Positions 17,811 through 25,848 of a stretch of DNA of 50,089 bases are shown here, piece after piece (the first letter of the stretch is position 1; each line of letters begins with the position of its first letter). Origin of the DNA: Candidatus Nitrosocosmicus sp. (GTDB taxonomy: Archaea > Thermoproteota > Nitrososphaeria > Nitrososphaerales > Nitrososphaeraceae); assembly GCA_025934495.1 (NCBI GenBank), contig JAICXY010000012.1:1-50089 (forward strand). Reading direction: 5' to 3'. Made by a program: the position numbers and the translations under genes. Under the pieces are notes generated by a model. That model was not told where the DNA came from. It worked only from the letters and a program-made list of their open reading frames with translations, and did not search any database.

Positions 17811-17935
17811 GTCAGATAACTCAAACTTTTCCAAAAAATTTATGGAAATTCACTTACTCATTAGTATTTTCGCATTTAAATAGACTTTAATTTGATTATT
17901 TCCAAGAATAAAAAGTTTTTTCATAGTTATTCTAC
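17811..17935 (+). repeat. Dispersed repeat, inverted partner at 45503-45640
   Basis: Contains CTCAAACTTTTCCAAAAAAT, then GGAAATTCACTT, then AGACTTTAATTTGATTATTT and CCAAGAATAAA. The reverse complement of 45503-45640 carries the same blocks in the same order with a few changes. At 45650 the repeat is followed by an IS5-type transposase remnant, so it may be that element's terminal region. Confidence 0.65.
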
Positions 17936-18037
17936 CGAGCATCTATTTCTCGAAATCATAAATGAAATAGAACACCTTCAAACTATAGACTTTCCTTAAG
18001 CAAGCAGATCTTCAAATATATCGATTATAAAATAATA

Positions 18038-18183
18038 AATCTCTTGCATAATTAGACGCCTATCAAAATTTTACAACCTATCAATTATATTGTGTAATAT
18101 TTACATTTTAATTCTCTGATTACGATCAAGATGTATTCCATCATTTGAAATTTTTCTCATGGTCCTAATTATGCAAGAAATCT
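18038..18183. mobile_element. MITE family 1, copy A
   Basis: 146 bp. Left end AAATCTCTTGCATAATTAG, right end CTAATTATGCAAGAAATCT: near-perfect inverted repeats. The interior is colinear, in reverse orientation, with the copies at 36884-37030 and 44069-44215 (blocks CTATCAAAATTTTACA, GATTACGATCA, GAAATTTTTCT). The ends match the IS5-type element at 10394-11463. Confidence 0.8.
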
Positions 18184-18250
18184 AATATTTTGCTTGATCC
18201 TTAAAAATTATTATTTTTAATAATAAATATAAAGAATCATTAATAGAAAT

Positions 18251-19186
18251 ATGGTTTTTAAAAATGATTCTTTTATTATTAATCCTTCAATTAAAATTGA
18301 TCACGTTAAACTAAAAGTACTGAACTTAAGAAAATCTATCAATTTTTATCAATCGATTTTTGGATTCAAAGTTTTAGAAAAAAGATCAAATCAAAAGACA
18401 GCATTTTTATCATTGGCTACGGATTATAAAGAAGAATCTTCACTACTACTTGTTTTGACTGAAGTAAAAGATAAAAATACTATAAGTATTAGTGAAATAA
18501 AAAAAGAGGCAGGACTTTATCATTTTGCAATACTTTTACCAGAAATCAAATATCTATCGGCTTTTCTTCGACATATTCAAAATAACCTTGAATCACAATA
18601 TTATGACGGTATGGCAGATCATAGTGTATCAGAATCAATATATATTCATGATCCTGATTTCAATGGGATTGAAGTATATAAAGATAGATCGTCTACGAAA
18701 TGGAAATGGATTAACAATAAGGTACATATGATTACCGAGCCTTTAAACGTAACATATTTACTAAGTAAAGATATAGAAGAAATATGGAATGGATTGCCAT
18801 CGGGTACAAAGATAGGTCATGTCCATTTGCATGTATCCAATCTCGTTAGATCAAAAAAATTTTACCATGATATTCTTGGTCTATATCATACTGCATCATA
18901 TCCCGGCGCCCTTTTTTTTGCTGCTAATAGTTATCACCATCACATAGCAATTAATACTTGGATAGGAACAAATATTTTACCAGCAAACAACAATCATTAC
19001 ATGCCGGGGCTTGATCATTATGCAATTATCCTCCCTAACAGAGAAGAGATAAATAGGTTAAAGAATCGCTTTATTGAATCAAAAATTTCCACTGATGAGA
19101 CATTAGATGAGTCAGACCAACAATATCCCTATTCGTTTTATATTTATGATCCCGATGGAATAAAAATACAGTTTTTGTGCAAATAA
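18251..19186 (+). CDS. Two-domain VOC superfamily protein (catechol 2,3-dioxygenase/CatE-like)
   Basis: 311 residues with two glyoxalase/bleomycin-resistance (VOC) domains. Domain 1 begins IDHVKLKVLNLRKSINFYQS and ends IYIHDPDFNGIEVYKDR; domain 2 begins IGHVHLHVSNLVRSKKFYHD, has YHHHIAINTW and ends IYDPDGIKIQF. The His in GHVHLHV and in the HHHIAINTW block are candidate metal ligands. The third ligand, usually Glu in the last strand, is Glu in domain 1 (GIEVY) but Gln in domain 2 (KIQF), so metal binding in domain 2 is open to doubt. The layout resembles Bacillus-type CatE ring-cleaving dioxygenases; substrate unknown. Monocistronic, starting just after a family-1 MITE, which may carry its promoter region. 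Confidence 0.82.
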   Translation: MVFKNDSFIINPSIKIDHVKLKVLNLRKSINFYQSIFGFKVLEKRSNQKTAFLSLATDYKEESSLLLVLTEVKDKNTISISEIKKEAGLYHFAILLPEIKYLSAFLRHIQNNLESQYYDGMADHSVSESIYIHDPDFNGIEVYKDRSSTKWKWINNKVHMITEPLNVTYLLSKDIEEIWNGLPSGTKIGHVHLHVSNLVRSKKFYHDILGLYHTASYPGALFFAANSYHHHIAINTWIGTNILPANNNHYMPGLDHYAIILPNREEINRLKNRFIESKISTDETLDESDQQYPYSFYIYDPDGIKIQFLCK

Positions 19187-19926
19187 ATTTTAGGGCAAGA
19201 TATTATATATAAATAACGATATCGCACAATATAAAATATTAACTGATTACAATATAATATGATTGCATTCAATCCGGTTTTAAAACAGTTAAACAGATCT
19301 TAAACAATACAACAAACCTCTGCAATAAAGAGAGTACATTTTTTATATATTGAATTTTTTGATTGAACCTATCTACACATTATCATATTGTTTTTAAAAA
19401 ACCCTTTTATCAATTATTGTACAAATATTTTTTTCATCTTATATTTCAAGATATCCATGAAATAGTATAGAACCATTCATATTTTCAAAATCAACTTCTT
19501 CTAATTATATAGTACCTTCCTATGCTATGGGTTTTATTAAAGTAATATCTAAACTCAGAATAATATTTGTCAAATATGCCAAATTTACTATTGGATAACG
19601 AAAAATAGCATTTCATTTATTGTTTAGTACGAATTCTTAAAGAGTATTTGATTTACTCTCGTTTAATAAAGTTAACAATATAGAATAATGATATTTAAAG
19701 GACATTGTATTCTTTTGAATAAAATTACTTTTGCATAGGGGCGTTATCATTGTTCTATCTAAAAAATTGTTAAAAAATTCCTGATTGTGCATACTAAAGG
19801 AATATATATTATCTAACAGAATAAAGAAATCTCAAAATATCAACTCAAATTATTCTAATACTATGTGGAATTACTAGAAAAAATGTTAAATTTTATTCAT
19901 TTATTATAAATATTTCAACATTTGTA
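19187..19926. other. Long AT-rich intergenic stretch
   Basis: 740 bp with stops in all frames. I see no IS block, RNA gene or strong inverted repeat. Confidence 0.5.
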
Positions 19927-20295
19927 TCAGTTATCTATAGGAAACATCAAAGTAGATCTTACCAAAGTGACAATTGGAAGATAAATAGAATAGTGGTCTT
20001 TACCAATAGATTCTACAAATTTATAGTCGGAAGTCATTTTATTTAGTTCAACAAATTTTGTCGGGGGTTTTGTTTCAAGAACATGATAATGAGCTACAAC
20101 GCCTCCAACTATACCCGTATGAATAAATAGTATTTCTTTATTTTGATATGTTATATGGTAGAGCAATGGCATTGTAGTCATAAAAGATTGTGAGGTATAA
20201 AGTATAATATTTAACATCTCCTTTAGATTCTCGTATTGCAAATAAGTAGTAAACCATTCTCCCTGTGACATGCAATAATATAAAATACGCATCAT
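19927..20295 (-). CDS. Protein of unknown function (up to 122 aa)
   Basis: Up to 122 residues. The body, from MSQGEWFTTYLQYENLKEML onward, has mixed alpha/beta composition with strand-like LLYHITYQNKEILFIHTGIV and a second strand region DHYSIYLPIVTLVRSTLMFP. Starting at the internal Met9 would give 114 residues and drop an odd MMRILYYC leader. No motif recognised and no membrane helix certain. It is isolated by over 500 bp on both sides. Confidence 0.55.
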   Translation of the reverse strand: MMRILYYCMSQGEWFTTYLQYENLKEMLNIILYTSQSFMTTMPLLYHITYQNKEILFIHTGIVGGVVAHYHVLETKPPTKFVELNKMTSDYKFVESIGKDHYSIYLPIVTLVRSTLMFPIDN

Positions 20296-20811
20296 TTTAT
20301 ATAGATTGGTATTATTTGCTTATTTGGCCTAATACACACATAAAATTCTTTCCAATGTATCTGCAATTCATCATATCACCAATTAGTTCCAGATAAAAGA
20401 TAGGATTCTGTCGACAAATCTTCAATCCTTTTAACCATTTTCTTTAATTAAAAACATAGAAAAATAAAACATATATTATAACGAACTTTTTAAAATAGCA
20501 TATTTTTGAAAACTATAAAGAAAATAACATATTTGAAGTATACATAATCGCATGAAATATAAATTAATATAACTAACAACTTTATTAGCATCATATCAAT
20601 AATTAGTATTTTATAAAGAATAGGCTAAGATCTTTAAAATAATCTAGTCAAATGCATTCTAAACAAAATATTAATATTATTTTGATATAATTTATCAAAG
20701 GATTGTATTAGAATAGTATTCAAAAAACAAAAAGTTGTTCCCAAAATTAGAGGGAAAAAGAAGATATCAAAAATATGTAAAAGCAAGAAAATGAAAAAAA
20801 TTAATATTTAA
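20296..20811. other. AT-rich intergenic stretch
   Basis: 516 bp between two minus-strand genes, without recognisable content. It includes the 3' region of the asparagine synthase-like gene. Confidence 0.45.
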
Positions 20812-22500
20812 TTAAGTTTTTGGTAAAATATTCAATGCAATATTTTCCAAATACATTTGTATATGTGGCTCTATGGTCCATATATTCTCATTTTCAAAAA
20901 GATGTCCATATCTTTGTGAACTCCCAATAAGCTCTCTTTTATTTAACTTTTCTAAATATATAGAATTAATTCGGGATTCATTAAACCCATTTTTTCTAGC
21001 CAATGAATCTAAAAGATCATGTACTCCGGAACCATGTTGAGCTGCTTCTTTTATTCTATATGCAATTTCTTTTGGGATTCCAATTTTTTCAGCTAATTTG
21101 CGATGTACTCGTTTTCCAAGATTATCATAATTACTACCATTGTTTTGAATATTAAGTCGTGGATCAATCCTTAATACCGTATCTATCAAATTTGTATCCA
21201 AAAAAGGTTCTCGTAATTCTATACTCTGCGACATGGTTATTTTATCTTCTCTCTCCAATGTTTCTTTATATAATAGCTTAAGATCTTGAATCATATACTC
21301 CAGAATTTTCTCGTATCCATATTTTTTAACGATTTTAGAATACCACGAGTATCCCCCAAAAAGTTCATCAGCTCCTTGGCCGGTAAGCATAACTCGTATT
21401 CCTTGTTCATGAGCCAATTTAACAGCACCATAGATAGGTATGGCGACTTCCACCTGACCCATATTATCATCTTCAATTATATTAATTATTTTTGGGATAA
21501 TTTTTTCGACATCCATTTCACTCAGTTCTTCTACTTCCAATTTGAGATCAAGACTTTTTGCAATTGTAAGGGAATTAACAATATCATTTGAATCTTTAAT
21601 TCCAGAAGTATAGCAAACAACTTCTGGAACCATTTGTTTTGCTAAATAAGCTACAATTACACTATCAATTCCACCAGAAAAAACTATTCCAATTTTTTTA
21701 AAATCACCCACACGTTTTTTCATAGATTCGAATAATGTATTACTATATGCATTAACGGCTGAATCAATATCGGTATATAGAATTGGATACCTTTCACCAA
21801 TAGATTTTTTTGTATTAACCGTAATCGGAATAAGAGTAGTCTTAAAATTGGAAAATCCATTTCTATGTGAAATGACTAGAGCATATCCAGGTAAAAGCCT
21901 TTGAATATTATTAAACATATTTACTTCCCATAAAGCTTTTTTCTCGGATGCAAAGGCAATAAAATCATTATTTTCACCATAGTAAATTTGCCTGACTCCA
22001 ATACCATCTCGTACTATTACAATATTGCCGGTAGATTGTTCTTTTATTGCTAGAATATATATACCATCAAGTTGATCAACTGTTCTTTTTATCGCTTCAA
22101 TAAGATCACCTTTAGTTTTTTGATAATGATCTTCGAGAAGGTGAACAATAACTTCACTATCGGTTGAAGTAATAAAATTATGATGGGACAAAAGATTCTT
22201 AAGTTTTTTATAATTATAGATTTCACCATTGTGTTCAAGTAAAAGTTTTTTATCGCAACTCATAAATGGTTGGGGGCCACAAGAACCACCTACTATTGCC
22301 AACCTACTATGTCCTAAAACCTCATGACCATTTGCTTGTGAAAAAAATAATTTATCCAAAGTATTAGAGTAAATTACCTGATTCTCTGTGGCCAATCCAA
22401 CACCATCCGGGCCTCGATTTTTCATACAATACAACATTTTACTTATCAATGGGGTAACATTTCCATCCTTTTTATTTAAAATTCCAACAATTCCACACAT
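20812..22500 (-). CDS. asnB: Asparagine synthase (glutamine-hydrolysing)-like amidotransferase
   Basis: 562 residues when started at MCGIVGIL. That start is required because the Ntn-type glutaminase needs Cys2 as its N-terminal nucleophile; the frame opens 13 codons earlier, but that start would bury it. AAGGAA lies just upstream of this ATG. Glutaminase domain: RGPDG, GHSRLAIVG, LEHNGEIYNY. Synthetase domain: PP-loop VFSGGIDSV, GQGADELFGGYSW and REPFLDTNLID, all conserved. The enzyme would activate a carboxylate with ATP and amidate it with glutamine-derived ammonia; aspartate is the default substrate. It lies 86 bp downstream of a HAD phosphatase and divergent from mpgS, so a paralogous role in amidating another acid is worth testing (see findings). 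Confidence 0.92.
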   Translation of the reverse strand: MCGIVGILNKKDGNVTPLISKMLYCMKNRGPDGVGLATENQVIYSNTLDKLFFSQANGHEVLGHSRLAIVGGSCGPQPFMSCDKKLLLEHNGEIYNYKKLKNLLSHHNFITSTDSEVIVHLLEDHYQKTKGDLIEAIKRTVDQLDGIYILAIKEQSTGNIVIVRDGIGVRQIYYGENNDFIAFASEKKALWEVNMFNNIQRLLPGYALVISHRNGFSNFKTTLIPITVNTKKSIGERYPILYTDIDSAVNAYSNTLFESMKKRVGDFKKIGIVFSGGIDSVIVAYLAKQMVPEVVCYTSGIKDSNDIVNSLTIAKSLDLKLEVEELSEMDVEKIIPKIINIIEDDNMGQVEVAIPIYGAVKLAHEQGIRVMLTGQGADELFGGYSWYSKIVKKYGYEKILEYMIQDLKLLYKETLEREDKITMSQSIELREPFLDTNLIDTVLRIDPRLNIQNNGSNYDNLGKRVHRKLAEKIGIPKEIAYRIKEAAQHGSGVHDLLDSLARKNGFNESRINSIYLEKLNKRELIGSSQRYGHLFENENIWTIEPHIQMYLENIALNILPKT

Positions 22501-22586
22501 TTTTATAATTTCCTTAGGTAATCTAATATTATTGAACAAAATATAAATAGTATTGAAATAATTTAAAAATATATTTATATTCAGAT

Positions 22587-23246
22587 TTAAGTTTTTTTTA
22601 TATAATTCATAATATCTAACAGATCAGGTCTATTGATAATATTCTTGCTTTTACGAATGTAATCATCCTTTGGCATAAATGCGATTCCGGTTCCTGCATG
22701 ATTAATCATGCATATATCACCCTTGGTATCACCAATAGCAAGGGTATTTTTAATATCTACATCGTATTTTTTGGCATAAAACTCCAAATGATACCGCTTA
22801 CAAACAGAAATCTTACAGTAGCAGTTTATTTTTTCCCATCCTAATGGCATATTTATTTCACCTGTGATTATTCCACCAGATATTTTCAAATCATTCGCAG
22901 CAAAAAAATCTAAATTCAATTTATTTACCAAGATTTTAGCTGCGATACTATAGCTATCTGTAATTATACCCAATTTGTATCCTTTTTTCTTTAATAATGA
23001 TATAACTTCATGACAGTTCTTCATTAAAGGTATGGATTCTAAAGCAAACATTATTTCCATCTCATCTATTCCCTTGAGAATAGAAGCTATTTTTTGAGTT
23101 TTAATATATCCAGAAATAGATGAATCAGACTGTATTTGTTTGACTTTATCACATATTCCAAATTTTTTAGATACAACTTCAATTAGTCTACCATCGATTA
23201 CAGTACCATCCATGTCAAAAACAGCCAATTTAAATTTAGATTCCAT
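22587..23246 (-). CDS. HAD-superfamily phosphatase, SerB-like
   Basis: 219 residues from the Met of MESKFKLAVFDMDGT; an upstream in-frame Met at 23294 would add a hydrophobic 16-residue leader and is less likely. HAD motifs: I, DMDGT (both Asp); II, GIITDS; III/IV, GWEKI with Lys, and AIGDTKGDICMI. The small helical cap and sequence style resemble phosphoserine phosphatase rather than the usual mannosyl-3-phosphoglycerate phosphatase (MpgP). It precedes asnB on the same strand and is divergent from mpgS, so it may remove phosphate from mannosyl-3-phosphoglycerate in place of MpgP, or act in serine synthesis (inference). Cytoplasmic, Mg2+-dependent. Confidence 0.87.
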   Translation of the reverse strand: MESKFKLAVFDMDGTVIDGRLIEVVSKKFGICDKVKQIQSDSSISGYIKTQKIASILKGIDEMEIMFALESIPLMKNCHEVISLLKKKGYKLGIITDSYSIAAKILVNKLNLDFFAANDLKISGGIITGEINMPLGWEKINCYCKISVCKRYHLEFYAKKYDVDIKNTLAIGDTKGDICMINHAGTGIAFMPKDDYIRKSKNIINRPDLLDIMNYIKKT

Positions 23247-23727
23247 GATAATACAATATACAATTAATAGAGAAATATTATCATATAATGACATGATCTA
23301 TCAATTTTAACTTCAGCCTCCCTAAACCATTTGTAAAGTGATAATTCTTCATGGAGCTTCTAGAGCGAGAGTGAGAGCGCAAGAAAGCAAAGATATATCG
23401 CATAAGCGATATCTTTTGGTGGCATTCGATGCCGTCTATGTTTAAGATGTTATACATAATCTAAACATTTAGCGATAGGTTAGTATAATTCTAAATGCAG
23501 GACAAAAGATGATCTAGAATATGGTATTATCATTTTGAATTTGTTAAAAATAAAAACCAAATCAATTGATTGTTTGAAAACTTTTTTGTCATACTTGAGA
23601 TGCCATATACACGATATATTATAGACGGATTTTGGTTTTTAAGAGTGATAGAGGATAATAATATACATTTTTATCAATTGTTATGTATCTTATTTATAAG
23701 CTAATATATATAATAGAATGTGAATAC
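23247..23727. promoter_or_regulatory. Divergent intergenic region with two strong hairpins
   Basis: 480 bp between the HAD phosphatase and mpgS. At 23388-23418 AAGATATATCGC-ATAA-GCGATATCTTTT forms a stable stem-loop ending in T residues. About 10 bp on, GGCATTCGATGCC forms a second. The GC-richer segment before it (GAGCGAGAGTGAGAGCGC, 23361-23378) stands out from the AT-rich surroundings. A small RNA or attenuator is possible. Both flanking promoters must lie in this region. Confidence 0.4.
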
Positions 23728-24936
23728 ATGAGATTAGATTATCCATCGAGACATACTGAAAGAATAGGAGCAGTTAGCATTCATGAACTTCAAAAAATTT
23801 ATGAATTAGATTCAGGAGAAATGCCTAGAACTAGTGCTCACAATCATGAACAATCTACCAGAGCATATAGTTATCAGGAATTATCAAGTATATTCCGTGA
23901 ATTAGCCATAGTCATTCCATTAAAAAACGAAAAAATAGGTCTCCTCGAGGGAGTTTTGAGTGGTATTCCGAATGAATGTCTTATCATCATAGTATCAAAT
24001 AGCGAAAGAGCCCCAGTTGATAGATTTTCCATGGAGGTAGAAATGATTAGACAATATTCACAGTTTGCAGACAAAAAAATAATGGTCATTCATCAAAAAG
24101 ATAATGAGCTTGCTAAAATATTTAAAAAAGTAAAATATACATCAATTCTAGATTCCAAAAGTCATATTCGTAATGGAAAAGCAGAAGGGATGGTAATTGG
24201 TATTCTATTAGCAAAAATGCAAAAAAAAAAATATATTGGTTTTATTGATAGTGATAATTATTTTCCAGGCGCAGTAAATGAATATGTAAAGATTTTTGCA
24301 GTGGGTTTCAAAATGGCAACTACTCCCTATAGTAACGTAAGAGTATCTTGGCGATCTAAACCCAAAATTGTAAATAATAAATTACAATTCCCAAAATGGG
24401 GAAGAATTTCTGAATATAGCAATAAATATCTTAATGCATTAATTTCCAATATTACAGGCTATGAAAGTGAAATCATATCGACAGGAAATGCAGGAGAACA
24501 TGCATTATCTATGACTCTTGCCGAAAACCTAAATTACTCGAGCGGATATTCAGTGGAACCTTATGAATTTATCAACATCTTGGAAAAATTCGGAGGCCTG
24601 CTACCTACAGATTCTTCGAATATAATCGAAAAAGGAATTGAAATATTTCAAATAGAATCAAGAAACCCGCACTTTCATGAGGAAAAGGGAGCAGATCATT
24701 TGACAGGAATGATGCAAGCATCTCTTCTCGCAATAAATAATAGTAAAATTTGCAATATAGAATTAACAAAAGAAATAAAAAATCATTTACTCATGTTACA
24801 AATAAAACAAAATTACAAATCACCTAAAATTAACCTTCAAAAAAGACATCACATAATGGACCCAATAAAGGTAATTTCGATTGAAGATTTTGCTGATCTG
24901 GTAATCAAAAATTCTAAAACCTTTTTAAAAATATGA
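23728..24936 (+). CDS. mpgS: Mannosyl-3-phosphoglycerate synthase (GT55)
   Basis: 402 residues from MRLDYPSRHTERIGAVSIHE, which matches the usual MpgS N-terminus; the longer frame from 23683 adds a hydrophobic leader and is not preferred. Conserved blocks: VIPLKNEKIGLLEGVL, IIIVSNSERAPVDRFSMEVE, MVIHQKDNELAKIF, RNGKAEGMVIGILLAKM, FIDSDNYFPGAVNEYVK (DxD-type metal site), WGRISEYSNKYLNALIS, TGNAGEHALSM, GYSVEPYEFI, and FQIESRNPHFHEEKGADH. The enzyme transfers mannose from GDP-mannose to 3-phosphoglycerate, the first step to the compatible solute mannosylglycerate, which protects against salt, heat or drying. The usual partner MpgP is not adjacent; a SerB-like HAD phosphatase stands divergently upstream. 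Confidence 0.95.
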   Translation: MRLDYPSRHTERIGAVSIHELQKIYELDSGEMPRTSAHNHEQSTRAYSYQELSSIFRELAIVIPLKNEKIGLLEGVLSGIPNECLIIIVSNSERAPVDRFSMEVEMIRQYSQFADKKIMVIHQKDNELAKIFKKVKYTSILDSKSHIRNGKAEGMVIGILLAKMQKKKYIGFIDSDNYFPGAVNEYVKIFAVGFKMATTPYSNVRVSWRSKPKIVNNKLQFPKWGRISEYSNKYLNALISNITGYESEIISTGNAGEHALSMTLAENLNYSSGYSVEPYEFINILEKFGGLLPTDSSNIIEKGIEIFQIESRNPHFHEEKGADHLTGMMQASLLAINNSKICNIELTKEIKNHLLMLQIKQNYKSPKINLQKRHHIMDPIKVISIEDFADLVIKNSKTFLKI

Positions 24937-25848
24937 GCCACCGATATACATTATAAAATTTCGATTTTAATTAATCAAAACTATTTATTTACAAGTTTTA
25001 GAATTTTCAAAGAAAAGAAATATTTGGTTAAAATATTTTTAGCCATCACTCATGAATCTTGAGCATTAAGCATGGAAATTAACTACTCTTTAGAAAGTAT
25101 GACATAATCAATGGCAGTGATACATTCCTGTAAATCCTAAAGATAATACGTGATAAATTTCCACGTATTATCTATCTGTTCATTAGATAAGGCCTCTCCT
25201 CAATATAAATAAAAGAAAGTAAGAGTGTATTTTGATAACCATAAAAATACCCTGATACCAAAAATGAATATTCAAATAAATCTATCAGTTATATTTAGAA
25301 AATGACTTGTAAAGATGGAAGGATAGCATTGTAACCTATGGACACAGCAGATGGATTATTGGTAAAAAAAATTTATTCTATAAAAAGAACGTTTGATAGG
25401 GAGATATTCCGAGGTTAGACTGAAAAATATGATACATGAAATGATGTTAAAAGCATCATTGTACAATAGATGATGCCAATTAGACAGAATCCATCATGGA
25501 ATTAAAGGGTATAGGAATCAGGCAACAAAGCATTTTAAAATATAACAAAAATGGATTCTCAATAGGATTTGTTTTAAAAAATCTATTAATATTTAAAAAA
25601 ATGATACAATTTTTATAGAATTGTATATTGATTTAGTTGGAATAATGTCTACATTTTAAATGAGGCCACCAAATCGATTAGACTGTAATTGCATTATAAT
25701 AGATAGAATAGATTTTCTCTATAACCATAGCTACCATATAGTCAATTATTCTTTAAAACTTGTGGTACACTATTCGGATATGTAAATTAACAAAAATATC
25801 CCTTAAAGCAATATCGAGAATAAAAATACTATAAAAAAACAATATAAT
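24937..25848. other. Intergenic stretch with a perfect 12-bp inverted repeat and a possible transposase remnant
   Basis: AGATAATACGTG (25141-25152) and CACGTATTATCT (25162-25173) form a perfect stem with a 9-nt loop. From about 25330 to 25610 the plus strand gives protein-like shards (YSIKRTFDREI, MMPIRQNPSW) suggesting a heavily decayed transposase, but no frame is open and the family is unclear. Confidence 0.4.
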
